From: Tetramitus jugosus
Lineage: Eukaryota; Heterolobosea; Eutetramitea; Acrasida; Vahlkampfiidae
Direction of reading: 5' to 3'
Assembly (NCBI GenBank): GCA_937625935.1
Contig: OW569353.1
Span: 496,001-560,000, forward strand
DNA: 64,000 bases
Shown here: positions 22,343-34,452 of the stretch, in pieces
Layout: each line of letters begins with the position of its first letter
Position numbering within the stretch: the first letter of the stretch is position 1
The notes under the pieces: generated by a model
Told to the model about the DNA's origin: nothing
Databases searched by the model: none
The model's input: only the letters and a program-made list of their open reading frames with translations
Program-made: the position numbers and the translations under genes

Positions 22343-25300
22343 CTACAATGTCGAACCTTCATTGTCCCTTGTACGCTTCAGGGCTCTTGTCTCAGCGTTA
22401 TCTTGCTCTTCTGCTGTTTTATGGTCTGTTGTTGCTCCAGCTGAATCTTTGGATGCTGATGGATAAAACTTTAGTACTCCCTCTCTCCGTGGTCCATTAT
22501 TTTGTTGTTTGGATTTTGGTTGATCCTCATTTGGTTTAGAAGCAGAATTGATATTACTCATCATGTTCGGTTCTTCTGAGACAATCTTACACAAAATAAG
22601 ATCAGCGTCCACCAAGTACCAAGGCTCATTTGTTATTATGGAGTGATCAGAGAGTGCTTTGTCCTCCCACTGCAAACGGCTAACAAATTGAGTGTATCTA
22701 AGCTGGGAGATTAATTGGTAGGGAATTTTTCTCACATGAATATGTTCGACAGTTAATTCATCTGGAGAGTCCAATGTCAGCACAATGAGTTGTTTCAATT
22801 CTAGCAATGTATTGTTCCTTGATGCAATGATTTCACGAATCGGACCCAGAGTAGACTAACATAACAAAAAGATGAGTTAGTTAACTAGCTAGTTTAGCGA
22901 AAAACAACACTTGTAAAAAATAATACCTTTGATGGTTTCCATTGTGCTACTCTGAGAACCATGTCATCTGCTGATAATTCTTCTGAAAAGTGCAATCTCT
23001 CGATCACTATCTCTCTGTTTGGAACAACAGACAATGTAGATCCAAGTGTGTCAAATGGAAGATCATCATCCAAGAGGATCCTTCCTGGATAGTCACGTCC
23101 ATGTAACTTTTCTCTCAGTCGGATGAACGAAGGAGAATCATTGGTAACATAGGTAGGGTATTCTTGTTTAGCTCGTTCCAACAGTTTCCTTTTGATGTCA
23201 AGAACCGATTCAGACTTGTCAAGCATTGCATCATACCACTTCTGGAAGATGAAAGAATTGGGAGAGTTGTAGTAACTGTGTGGCACACCCGCTTTATCCT
23301 CCCACTTGACATATTTAGATGCTGCTTCTGCACTTGCCGATCTAGTTTGTACGCGTCCTGTGGCGGCTTCTCCTGCACTCAGTGATGGATCAGTACCAGG
23401 AAACTTACCTTGTGCCACCGATTCCGAATAACGTTGATCTTCCATAAGATAGAAGGTCACGTTGTATTGACACGAGGAGATTTGTCTACCCTTTCGTACG
23501 AACAATTTTGCTCCATCTATGAATTGATTCAAGCGTTCATCTAAATCTTTGAGAGTGTAGGAGGTTTCACCAGATCCCAGTTGTATGACAAATTCGTCAA
23601 CATTGAGAGACGATCGATTTGCTATTAAAACTTTCAGGTCTTGAATCGTTTTTCTATTGTCTATTTGAACTTGTTGCTCGCTGGTGTTGGCTGTGGTAGT
23701 ATCAACAATCGAATACACGAGGTTAATCTGATGGTTCTTTGAATCCAACACCTGCAAAACCTTGAGTGAATCTGTTCCTTGTTCTGCTACGTGTTGTACG
23801 TATATTGTATCTCCTTCGGCAATTCCGTGGTCTACACAAATATTTTCTGATTGGTCAGTGATAATAGTTGGATATTTCACATTACCCAAAAAGCTCTGAC
23901 GAACGATAGCAATTTGTTGGACTGGTAGATTAAACTTGGAAGCCACAGCATTTCGCAATGTAGCTGTAGAACAGTTGCTTGGTACTACTAACTCGAGAGC
24001 ATCCTCAAGTGTTTCACCATTCTCAACTAACTTGACAGCGAATAAGGTAAGACTCTTTTCGTTGTTGGAATCGACAGTTGGTTTCTCTCCAATCGTGATT
24101 GAATATTTCTCGCGACTCAAATCTAGATCCTTGATTGCATGCTCATTATTTAAGACTTCTCCTGGAGTCTGTTTGAAAGGATTGAATCGCCTCACACACA
24201 ACTCCTCTATGCTGCTCGAAAGGGAATTATCCCCTATCTTCTTAATAGCTTCATTCAAGACATCAAGAACCTTTGCTGTTTGACTCAACGTTAATTCATA
24301 CTTCTTGGATCGGAAGTATAGGTTAAAATATGCTTTGTCACGCTTTTGCTCATACTCAGTCTGACCACGTCTATAAGTGACATTTAAGTTTTCAACTTCC
24401 TCTCGTATGGATGTTGGAATAAGGGATAGTTCTTCATGCTTACTCATATTCAGTAGTTCACCATATTCAGACGACACTGGATATTGTCTCTCGTACATCA
24501 ACATGTAAGCGTTAGCAACAGACGAGGTGCTTCCATACGCCTTCTCCACGTGTGATTCCGAGATCTTTGATACACTTGAGTCGTTGAACTCATACCAGGA
24601 GTCTTCAATTTTGATATAGGCATAGTAGTGTCCCCCACCTGCACTTCCGCTGTGCATTAAGATTGCATTCAGATTGAAAATATTATGTTTGTTGTCGAGA
24701 TCTGGTACTTTGATATCCTGCGATGATCTCATGTGTTTACTCATGTCTAAAGTCTGAGGAAATACGACTTGATTATTCAATTTGACTCTGCTCATTGTCA
24801 TATAATCAATATCGAATCGCTTCAAGTGAAGTGTTAGAACATCAGGTAATCGAGTTAGCTTCGATCCTTTCAATGCGTCCACTTTCTCTTTGCATTGACC
24901 ACACATGTACTTGTTCTCTCCTTCCAACACTTCTTCGTACTGATAATTCTCGATTGCTTCATGCAAATGTCGTACATCTCTCACTACTAATTGAAGGTCC
25001 AAAAATTGATCTTTACGACCTCCCGCACGATGACACTTTTGACAGATGACATAATCTGAAACTGATCCCTCATAAATTTCGCTGATCGGTATTGTTGTTG
25101 CAGATAATGCGTCAAATAGTACTCTCATTAATTCTTGTACATCATGTTGCACAAAGCTCTCTCTGGTGTCCCAACCAAAACTCTGTGTCAAATCTTTTGT
25201 CTCAACATCCCTACAATCACTCAGCAATAACCTTGCAAACAATTTTTGCAACTGTAGCGGTATACATCTACTTTCTTCACCACAGGTAGCAGGGTCATAT

Positions 25301-26395
25301 CTCCATTTGAATACAGATCGTCTAAAAACAGGTGTAAAGAACAAGGATTGCAACAAGGAGTTCAAATAACATGTGGCTCCTTGATTCTTCAGTCCAACGT
25401 ATCCACAATCTGCTCTGTAGGGATACTTTAACGTAGGTGTCAAGCGTCCCGATCCAAAAAATGAAGAAGTGGAAGAACTAGATCGATTGGTTGAAGTTGT
25501 TGAAGCTGCAGCTGATTGGCCCTTCTTTGACTGCTTCAATTTTTCTTCTTCTGCGATTTGAACAAACATGGGACCCATCAGCTCGCTCAACTCCGGATCA
25601 AAGTCACTCTCCAACGAATAGTTCATTTGAACCAACATTTTTACAATGTTTTTCGCAAATGGCAACGAGGAAGATGTCTTATCTTGAGTCACCTTGTTCT
25701 CATCATTGGGTTGTTTTAGATCTACGAGCAGTGAATGAAGCACAAGTGTCTTGATTTCTTGTCTCTCAAATATTAGTTCTTTGAACAACATGATTGGTTG
25801 CTCTTCCAACAAAATTGGCGTCTTCCTCATGTCCAATCCAGCTGAGACAAACTCTTTGAAGGGAACAGTGAACCACAGCACCATTTTCTTCACCATGTTC
25901 CAATCAGACAAGAACTGAGACAACAATAATCGTTCTGCTTCTTCTTGTTGTTGTAATTGTTGTTGTTGTTGTGGAGTCGTGTACTTGACCAGGACAAATC
26001 TCTGAAAAAAGTCTTCAAACAACTCAAATATACAACCGTACAATCTCATGTACTTTTCTTGTTGAATCATATTCTTACCAGTGAAAATCGAACTGATGAT
26101 CATCAAAACAACAAAACAACATTACCCCAACAATCATTCCAATTCAATCATGCACGTGCCTATGGTAAGCTTTCAACATAACTCACATCACACACATCAC
26201 ACAAAAACACACTTAAAACTTGACACATCAAACAATGAAACAACAAACGAACCTGTGTGCACCCATGACTGAAACAATAGGTTTCTTGGCCTTTTCACCA
26301 TCCTTCTCCAACACTGCCAATATGTCTTTAGAGTGCTTCAGAAGCTCCTTCTCCATGTTCTGTTCCAATTTTTGTCTGTACTTGTCAGCATTCAT
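22343..26395 (-). CDS. USP47: USP47-like ubiquitin-specific protease, three exons
   Basis: Exons 26395-26253, 26092-22927 and 22855-22343 (minus strand) join in frame through GT-AG introns, giving 1273 residues. The catalytic core has the Cys box GLKNQGATCYLNSLLQ (Cys near residue 290), QHDVQEL, zinc-ribbon-like CQKC and CGQC pairs, the LHLKRFDIDYMTM segment and the His box GGGHYYAYIK, then NAYMLMYER. This order and wording match USP47 among cysteine deubiquitinases. A long C-terminal part would hold the repeated ubiquitin-like domains of USP47/USP7. The N-terminal about 240 residues are lineage-specific with a Gln run. It removes ubiquitin from substrates in cytosol or nucleus; targets are unknown. 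Confidence 0.9.
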
Positions 26396-26578
26396 TTGTC
26401 CTTCTCTCTTTTTGTTTTTTGTATTGTTTTATTTTGGCTTGATGTTTTTGTTCTTGGGTCGAGTTCCTGACAAGTTTTTTCGTGCCTGTGATTGGTGGAA
26501 CTTTTTTTACTCCGGTGAAATTCAGGGGTAGTTCCTTTCTTGCCCACATTGATTGTGCGTGGATGAGAAGGCTTGCGC

Positions 26579-26819
26579 ACTTCTGATCGATAATTCTATT
26601 AATTTGTTGGAGGTGTAGGGCTGGGCCCGCTACTACACGTCCAGTATCGACGCATGCGTTGTCATGCGTATAACGCGCATGCGCCGGCCTTTTGGTGTTT
26701 AGCAAAGTGTGCAATACCATCGATATTGCAGGTGTCAATTCTTTGCTATTGTAATACAGATGCGAAGGTTTATTTCACTTTCAATTGTCCATGAGAGCTG
26801 TTGGAATTTCAGGGTTGAG
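26579..26819 (-). pseudogene. Duplicated scrap of the eEF2 3' end and downstream flank
   Basis: On the minus strand, 26795-26819 encodes LNPEIPTALM, identical to the eEF2 C-terminus at about 34475-34500, then loses four bases before the stop. Homology continues past the stop: both copies share a tttattt tract and, about 200 bp downstream, 'acttctgatcga' and 'gggc.ggccc' patches. The copy is diverged by substitutions and indels. It lies about 7.7 kb from the functional gene and in the same orientation. Confidence 0.75.
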
Positions 26820-27163
26820 TCAACCAATTGAACATGTTACTGTACATATTCTGAAGGTGACAGATTGATCAAATAGAATACACTGCGAGCTATTGCTCTC
26901 CTCGTAATGTTCCTGTAACACCACTCCTTCTCTTACCTGAGCGCTCCATTTAAAAGAGTTGTGGATAATAATATCATCAAGAAGACACAGCAGATTCCAA
27001 ACGCAGTAACTAAAGGAAAAGACGACCACACTCCAGAGCTCAGGAACAGAAGATGGATGAAACAATCCAGCCAAAATGGCGAAAGACGTGAAGAAATCTT
27101 GTTCTTTTCAAAGAATGGCTCATCATTTCTATCATTGGTGAATGATATCAAGAAGCAGACCAT
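26820..27163 (-). CDS. Possible small two-exon membrane protein
   Basis: A tentative model: exon 27163-26937 and exon 26850-26820 (minus strand), joined in frame across an 86-bp intron with a strong donor CTCAG|GTAAGAG and acceptor CACCTTCAG, giving 85 residues. Two adjacent hydrophobic stretches (FIHLLFLSSGVW; VTAFGICCVFLMILLSTTLL) suggest a helical hairpin. The stop codon abuts the eEF2 scrap. There are no homologues I recognise. Support is only the splice sites and hydrophobicity. Confidence 0.3.
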
Positions 27164-27438
27164 CAAAGTATAATACTACAATCTACCATATTAGTTACAT
27201 CTTCTCGTATTCATCCAGTTCGTTGTTTCTGAGCATATCTCAGTATGATTTAACTTTATTACAAGTATAAAGTTGTACAAGTATAGCATACTCAGGGATT
27301 CTCACACCCTTACCATTGAATGTATGCCCTCCACATCGTCTTCTTTTTTGCTCAAATGGTTGTAATATTAATTCCGACTTGGAACGAAATAACATGAAAA
27401 GCGGGGTTGTCCAATCCCCATATTTCCCATTGAAAAGA

Positions 27439-29034
27439 ATGCGCATCTTCATCTGTCTCCTTCTACTCACACTAATCACACAAAGTTTATCCCTCTCTTC
27501 AAATCTGCTTCACTGCAGTGAAGCAAATGCACAATCGAGTGTCACCAGAGTGGATGATTGGTCCTCAGCATATTTCAGTAGTATTCAACAAATATCACCC
27601 ACTGTTGTAAACAACACACTCTATTACATCGCGTCCGAATATGATGAGAACAGAAATGCTGTGCATAAACTCTCCTCTTTTAACACTGCGTCACAACAGA
27701 GACTGATAATCCATCAAGTGAGTGGAAAGGAACACACAATGAACTCCATTTCAAATATTGTTACCTCTGGTAATAGTACTCAATTCCACCTCGTACAAAT
27801 TCAACGTATCCCAGAGACATTTGATTTTAAAGCAAAATTGCAAATTCTTTCCATTGAAAACAATCAAATTATTGGGCAGTACATCTATGAAGATAATTCA
27901 ACAGAGCCAGTGTATTTCTCAAATGGGACTATTGCTAGATATCAATCGACCAATAATAGTCTGATATTTGCAAGTATATACACCCCAATACCTATTGCCA
28001 GCAATGTACTGGACAAATACACTGTTCTACTGGTCTCATGTATGCAAGGTGGTCTCAAGTTTGTCAGAATTCATGAAAACCAGGTCTCTAGTGTGCTATT
28101 GATTCCTTCCACTTTGGCTTCCTACAAATATTTGTATGACTCCGGACTTATGAAGGTGGATTCTACCACTGGACATGCCTATATTCTTATACCGTTGTTC
28201 TTTGGTTATAAGTACTCATTTTCAAATTTCCACGGTGTTAATGCTAGTTTGTTCGAGTTCACTGGAGATGAGTATTCATCCATTGATGTTCTGATCAAGG
28301 TGGATGTCACGGGAAAAGTTTTGGGTATTCAACAGATTGGTCTTCCACTCCACGTGAACCCGACTCTCAAATTTGTATCCGTGTCCAATATGGAAGTTGA
28401 GTGGTCAGTCAATGGGCATGTGGGAATCAACAACGTGCATGTAATTGGTAGAGTATTGCAGGCAGATGGAACATACACAGCCATGTACTATAGACTTTCA
28501 GATGTTGATAAATCAGCGTATATGAATCGTAGAGATCCGGATGTCTATCAAATCTATACCAGTATTGCAGAATCTGGAAAGTCAAGCAGTGCAGCGAGTA
28601 TATTGGTGAAAGATAATGCAATCTATATTGCCGGAGACGCAAATTACGTTCAAGTATCAACAGGATCTGTCACTGAATCTCCTTCTTCAATAGTCTTCCG
28701 AGTAGATTCACAGAATGCTACAGTAGACTCAGCACAAGTGTGGGCAGTAGTACAGGGAAGAAGTGATGATGCATATAACTTAGTTAGCAGCTTGGACAAG
28801 ATCTACTTTGCATCACGTTATGATGCAGGAATTACTCATTCAACTGATCATCACGGCAAATCTGCAATTTATGAACTACACTGCTCTTCACAACGCACCA
28901 AACCTTCGGGTAATCTTGCCATAATTATTACAGCAAGTGTCGTTGGCTTCATACTTATTGTAAGTGTTGTATTAGCTCTGATTCTATTCGTACGTTCAAA
29001 AGTAGGAAGATCTGAATTTGTGGAACTGAAATAA
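27439..29034 (+). CDS. Type I membrane protein with large glycosylated ectodomain
   Basis: 531 residues from the ATG at 27439. A signal peptide (MRIFICLLLLTLITQSLSLS) is followed by about 470 residues with many N-x-S/T sites (e.g. NNT, NST, NGT, NDS-like), then a membrane helix near the end (LAIIITASVVGFILIVSVVLALILFV) and a short cytoplasmic tail RSKVGRSEFVELK. Repeated short motifs with 'YIAGDANYV' and 'IYFASRYD' suggest a beta-propeller-like ectodomain, but no family is certain. The frame is open from 27316, but the stretch before 27439 lacks signal character. A surface or endolysosomal receptor or adhesin is an inference. The call of a type I topology is firm. Confidence 0.8.
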   Translation: MRIFICLLLLTLITQSLSLSSNLLHCSEANAQSSVTRVDDWSSAYFSSIQQISPTVVNNTLYYIASEYDENRNAVHKLSSFNTASQQRLIIHQVSGKEHTMNSISNIVTSGNSTQFHLVQIQRIPETFDFKAKLQILSIENNQIIGQYIYEDNSTEPVYFSNGTIARYQSTNNSLIFASIYTPIPIASNVLDKYTVLLVSCMQGGLKFVRIHENQVSSVLLIPSTLASYKYLYDSGLMKVDSTTGHAYILIPLFFGYKYSFSNFHGVNASLFEFTGDEYSSIDVLIKVDVTGKVLGIQQIGLPLHVNPTLKFVSVSNMEVEWSVNGHVGINNVHVIGRVLQADGTYTAMYYRLSDVDKSAYMNRRDPDVYQIYTSIAESGKSSSAASILVKDNAIYIAGDANYVQVSTGSVTESPSSIVFRVDSQNATVDSAQVWAVVQGRSDDAYNLVSSLDKIYFASRYDAGITHSTDHHGKSAIYELHCSSQRTKPSGNLAIIITASVVGFILIVSVVLALILFVRSKVGRSEFVELK

Positions 29035-29049
29035 ATACTGATGTGACGT

Positions 29050-29825
29050 TCACTTGCGAGTTCCTCTCTTCTTTTGTTTCTTCTTAGTGGACATCAGACA
29101 GATATTTCCCTTTTCATCTCCAGTGAGAATCAAGTCTGTATCAAAACTCACGGATAAGCCCAATGCTAAACTAAATGGGATAATAAATGCGCTGTCTGAA
29201 TGTTTATCTTTTGTAGCAGATGAAGTGGATCGATTTCATAAGCCTTGTCTGGATGACAGTGATTAATCTCATAGCAAAATAAATCAGAGCAACACGAAGC
29301 CATGCACTTTGTTTCATCAATATGCAACCGATTCATAAGCCGTGTTTATCATACCTGAAGCAACATACATATTACATACATCTACGCAGTACACTGGAGA
29401 TTATTTTCCTGTTGAATCACGTGTGCATATTTTTGAACAACCTGACATGTCACGCAGATCATACAGATTAACAGAGCCATCCCTACTGCATGAAACAGCG
29501 CTTGTCTGGAAATAAGGATCTATCCTAACACTATATGCCACATTTGAAAGATGATTCGTTGATTGTATCAATGATCCCTATGAATTATAGTGAGTACTAT
29601 TTACGATTTTGGTGCAAACATACATGTACAATAGCCGTCATGTCCACATGAAAGTGCACGTGTTTGATCTGAAGTGCATCTCACCGAGTAAACACTTCCC
29701 TTGTGTCCGCTCTTCAATGTTACCAGACAACCTGCAGTTTGTAGATTCCATATTTTCAATGTGCCATCAGAGCTGGCAGAGATTACTCTATTATTGAGGA
29801 ATACAGTGCTGTGTGATGCGCTCAT
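29050..29825 (-). pseudogene. Degenerate WD40-repeat gene
   Basis: Three minus-strand blocks read as WD40: 29825-about 29630 (RVISASSDGTLKIWNL, then GHKGSVYSVRC), about 29575-29425 (VAYSVRIDP...SCSRDGSVNLYDLRD) continuing to YCVDVCNMYVASG, and about 29225-29050 (SVSFDTDLILTGDEKGNICLM then a KKKQKKRGTRK tail). Intron-like junctions occur (GTATGT, GTATGA, TTCAG), but the first join does not keep frame and the second block holds an in-frame TAA (about 29415). I therefore call it a decayed gene; an unusual intron layout is the alternative. It was about a four-blade fragment at most, so the N-terminus is lost or unrecognised. Confidence 0.55.
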
Positions 29826-30231
29826 TCAAGGGCAATGGATTGGTAGTGTTGTATGTATCTTTTGTAGGCGGTGTAAATGAGCCTGGCCAGGTGCTTGGAG
29901 TTGTTGTCTAGCGTGTGGGTGATGAGCGCATTGGTGCCTTTTGTTGATAGGGCCTCCTTGACACTTACATGTAGAGTGTCTCTAAGTTTTGAGATAGTAC
30001 TGTGGTAATAGATTCCTCTCCAGTCAATTATTACTGAGTCGTTTGGTGGTTGTTCTTCAGTCCGACATTAGATCGACATCGGAGTGCCTCGTTCTTCTTC
30101 TTCTTCTTCTTGATGTATTCGATCCTAATCCTCAAATTCTTCTTGTCTCTTTTCAACTTCTTGATTTTCACAACAAAATCAATTTCACACTTCTGAAGAT
30201 TATTAAGAAATAGCAACGGTGTTGAAGACAA
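29822..30231 (-). other. Coding-like remnants upstream of the WD40 pseudogene
   Basis: Two overlapping minus-strand open stretches lack a clear start or family: 30231-30031 (basic, with a Lys run from a CTT microsatellite) and 30067-29822 (81 codons without ATG: DWRGIYYHSTISKLRDTL...). The second ends in TGA overlapping the ATG of the WD40 block (ATGA). They may be exons or debris of the WD40 gene or of the neighbouring transposon. Confidence 0.3.
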
Positions 30232-30485
30232 GGAAACAGATCCGAAATGAACGAATCCGACAAAAGAGTATGGAGAGTTATCTGAACATTATGTTTCGAA
30301 GGTCCTTGATGAAATTCTGCCAATACTAGTAGAGTACTTCATACACTTCATTCCGAAAAGAATCCCGCGTCGTTCTCACTTACAATTCGACTTTCATAAG
30401 TTGGCACGTCGAATACACAAAACAACAAAATTGGTCCAAAGAAAAAAAATTAGAAGAAGAAATTGTTTTACCTTGGCTTAATAAT

Positions 30486-31638
30486 TTATTGGTGACGAGC
30501 AATTTTGGCAGGAGGTTCCATTTCGTCGTCTCCGTTATCTTCGATGACCTCACTTGAACCTTTCTTCTCAAGGCGGTCCTTGTGAAAGTCTGCCAATGTT
30601 TTACCCAAAGCTTTCGTGATGGAAGCGTCATTTGCACCAATAAAGAAGTTGAATGACTTTCGGACACAAGCGCAAATGCTGTTTACCATCTGACGATCCA
30701 ACCGAATCCTGTATGTGCCTGTATATCCAGGTCGACTGTAAGACCGTTTTCCAAGTCCAACTGGCAATCAGAGGCAACAATTTCCAAGAAGGCCTTGAGA
30801 ACCACATTCGGTTGAGAAAGACTCAACTTGTGGTGTTGCTCGGGAGTTGTCTTGTAGTACTTGTTGTTGAACTTGAACCCAGTTTCAAAGTTCAGTGACT
30901 GACCCTTTTTTCCCTGAGTCAATTCTGCCATCTTCTCTATCACCGGCTTTTGAGTCTTCATGAACCAAGCTTCAAAGACTTTCAAGTTCTCCACTCTCTC
31001 TAGGGCTTCACCCAGTCTTCTTTGTGCCTCCTTACCTCTTTCGAATTCTTCCACTGGTACCGTAACAAGGCCACTATCTTGCGTTGGAGGCACCTGATCT
31101 GACTGACGCAATTGGGGTTCTTGAGCTTGAGCAAGAACCAATGGTGTAGGAGTGATCGTTTGGGTGCTCCTCTGACATCGAAGAATTCATCTACATGCTT
31201 AAAACGCTCCCTATCCTCATTAGGACTTGTCTTGGTGAATTCCTCTTGGTCGATAATGAGACTTTTATCCCAACCAACGACAGAACCAACACATACTGGC
31301 TCTGTCTCCTCTGGAAGATAAAAGCCTGAGGCGAACTGAGCATTAATGAAAACGATGGAGACAGTCACTTTGTCCTCCTGATTGCTGGGGATGTCACCAC
31401 AGATATTTGCACTTCCAAAATGAGCTTCATCTACACACAGCAGCTCGACTGTACTACCGTCTTTCAAGAGTGATGGCTTGAATGTTGTCTGTTTAGCAGT
31501 CCTTGATGTTAGAGGTGCCTGACGAAGCTCCGACTTCAACCGCTCGTGGATACAATAAATCACAGAATTCTCAAAGTTGTTCACTGCAAAAATCGATAAG
31601 CACATCCAGTAGTATGAAGTATCGAACGACAAGAACAA
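30486..31638 (-). pseudogene. Second, divergently oriented ORF of the degenerate transposon
   Basis: Three overlapping frames read as one protein with two frameshifts: 31638-about 31160 (with LLCVDEAHFGSANICGD), about 31160-30700 (VPVEEFERGKEAQRRLGEALERV, a coiled coil) and about 30720-30486 (FNFFIGANDASITKALGKTL, acidic tail ending AKIARHQ). Its 5' end overlaps that of the plus-strand transposase pseudogene, so the two diverge from about 31.5-31.6 kb. No family is recognised. An accessory transposon protein, as CACTA elements often carry, is inferred from position only. Confidence 0.45.
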
Positions 31639-34245
31639 GAACTAGGAGACAAGTTTTGTTAAACATGTTGGACAATCCAACATATAGCTATGTTGATCAC
31701 CAGTACTCACCGGTCCAAACAACACCCAACATTCCACTGGATCCAAGTCCATCGCTCACCACTGTTGTACCCTCTGTACAATGCCCAACAACAGATTTTG
31801 GTGGTAGTGAACCAATGATTAGTGATGAAGAGTTCACTGAAGCCAAACACTCAGCCGTTGTAGATGTAGAAGACTTGGCTCAAGCTCGACCCGTGTTCGA
31901 GAAGCAAGAATCAATGCCAGTAATCGAAGATGACACCCATGGAATCTCCACGATTCACAGTGATGACCCACTATGGGATCAAAAGGTGTGTCAATAGCTT
32001 CCCATTTCTTTGTATACCGCTTATACTTTGATTTTGTATCTCATGGTTCAGCTCAATCTGAGCAAGTCAGGTTTGGAAAAGTTGTTGACCTTCCTCCAGG
32101 CATTCCTTCCCAAGAACAATGCTCTAGTGACATCCAAGCACAAGTTTTTCAAGTGCCTTGCTCACCACTCAAGAATGAACAAAATTTGCTTTTGTCGTGA
32201 GCACAATTTTATGACGGGTAACAGCGTCTGCAAGCACAGCAGGAATTGTTCCATGGAGTATTTCCTGTGGAACAATCCGGCAGTTTGTTGACAGGATGAA
32301 AGTGGACAAAAGGTTTTACTCTCTCGCCCAGCACTATCGCCTGAGACATTGCAAATCAACTGACATTATTCGTGATGTTTATGACGGTGAAGTATACAGG
32401 AGAATTGCGGCTCCTGTGACAACAACCAGAGGGGGTTACTCCTTTCTGGTGAATTATGACGGTGCCACAAAGTGGAAGAGCAGTCTCGTTACTGTCATTC
32501 CCATTTTCATGGTGTGCAACGAACTGCCTTCCAAGAGAATGAAGATTGAAAATGTCATCTTCTGTGGCGTGTGGTTTGGCAAGAACAAACCAATGTCGAA
32601 CATTTTGTTCTCAGTGCTAGCCACTGAATTGAAGGAATCCGATCAAGGTATTAGGAGGCAAGATGCACATGGAAGAGAAGAGTTGTTCCTGCTCCGATGT
32701 ATCAACTATTGTTGCGATCTACCTGCTAAAGCAGGTTCATGCAACAACAACACGGTGGAAGGGGTGCCTGTGGATTTTGCAACCACTCTGGTTGCACTAT
32801 TGAAAAGAGGTTTTGTTATCCTCTGTTGAGACGATTCCAAGATATAGTGTTTGATCACTCCCTGCGAACTGAGAGTCGAGTGAAAGAAGTGTACAACAAG
32901 TACCGAACATTACTTAGAGAAGGAGTGGCTTGGTCTGATCTACCAGTTATCAATGGACACACTGGCATTTCGATCTTCTCAGAAATGCTTCCTTACTGGG
33001 AATGGACAAGTTTTGGAAGTATTGATATCATGCATTTGATGGAGGGAGTGTGCTCCTTGTTGATGAAGCTTTGGACAGAATCCAAGGTACGTGATGTTTC
33101 ATTGTTTACACTCATTCTCCACGGCACTCCCTTTGTTTACATTCATTCATGGAACTCATGCAGTACAACGACAGATTGGGAGCAAGAGTGAGCAAGCAAA
33201 TGTGGGAGTCATTCGATCAACTGCTCTTGCAGCAACAGCTTCCATCTGTGTTTCGATGAAATATTAGGTCAATCATTAAGCATCATCGATACTTTAAAGC
33301 ACCAGAGTGTCTTGTGTTCATGCTTTATACATCAAGACTAACAAAACACTTGTTTCCAGCGAACACTCCCTATTTTGACCACCACATGATTCTGGTCAAT
33401 TCCCTGTATGAGCTGCTTCAACCTGAACTGACAATGCACCAATTGGATAAAGTACAATTGGAGCTGACACATTATGTGACTCAGTTCCAGGATCGGTATG
33501 TTACATTAAACATTCATCTTCTCAACCATTTGATCGATTGTGTAAAGAGGCATGGACCTCTGTGGTGTTACACAGCTTTCCCTTTTGAGAGCTTTAACCG
33601 AGTGATTCTTCGATCAATCCACTGAACGCATCGATTGGATCAAGGTATTTGCGAGGCCATTCCCTTGTTGCAGCATCTCGAAGATCGCTTGAATTGCATG
33701 ACGCACAAAGGTACGATGAAAGTGTTACATGCAATGAGTGTAAGTAGTATCAATGTTGTTGTCACTTTGTTCAAAGATCTAACCAATTCTTACTTACCCT
33801 TGTAGAAGAGACGATTTGGGTCTCGCTCTGACGGTGTTCGGCAGGACGGGGTGCATGTGTTTGGAAGAGTGAAGAAAAAGGAGGAGGGCCACTACAAGTA
33901 CATGAGAAAAGACTGGTATTCGATTGATGCGTTGAATGACGTAAAACAAAGGTCGTACAACAACTCCACAGTAAGACTAAAAGATGGAAGGTATGCTAAC
34001 TTGTCCCTCTTTTATTTGTTGGTACCCAACAAACTGTCATTGTTAAAGAGTTGTTCAAGTGCTGGGTACCGTTCATGTTAAGGAAAGTGGAAGGGAAGAA
34101 CATTGCTTCATTGTTAGAAAAGTTCATACCTCGAAGATCAACTTTTCAATTTTCGACAGTAGGTACGACAAAGAAAACGAAAAAACTTATGTGTCCACTT
34201 TGTAATGTTGAGGTGTCGACTTTTGTAAGTCATGTGGAGCTCTAA
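31614..34245 (+). pseudogene. Tnp2/CACTA (EnSpm)-like transposase, decayed, with introns
   Basis: Blocks in order: an N-terminal basic region (31614-31986); an intron (GTGTGT...TTCAG) to 32054; a Cys/His cluster (CFCREHN...CKHSRNC, about 32190-32250); the Tnp2 core about 32290-33085 with IIRDVYDGEVY, NYDGATKWKSS, WFGKNKP, DLPAK, CGFCNHSGC and DIMHLMEGV; an intron (AAG|GTACGT...ATGCAG) at about 33088-33161; a DUF4218-like region (LNIHLLNHLIDCVKRHGPLWCYTAFPFE, about 33500-33590); and two last exons to 34245. Frame changes occur near 32285, 32765 and 34030, and in-frame TGA at about 33257 and 33622. Families with this order move EnSpm/CACTA-type elements by cut and paste. The disruptions make it inactive. 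Terminal repeats were not located. Confidence 0.72.
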
Positions 34246-34452
34246 CCAGGAAAAACAGAAAAATGACCGTAAAAGTTGTCTCCAAAATGATACAGCGGTC
34301 AAAGTGTACTTCTGATCGACAATTCCCCTTGTTTGTAGGATGTGGGGCAGGGCCCTATACCACATGTCCAGATTGCCGCATGTTGTCATGTTATTGGGCA
34401 TGACCAATTTCAATTCTATGTTTTTGTACCAAATACGACGGTTTATTTAATC

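Noticed and set aside
30370-30420. Partial resemblance between 30387 (cgactttcataagt) and 34209 (cgacttttgtaagt) as terminal repeats of the transposon
   Set aside because: They are in direct, not inverted, orientation and too short to separate from chance.
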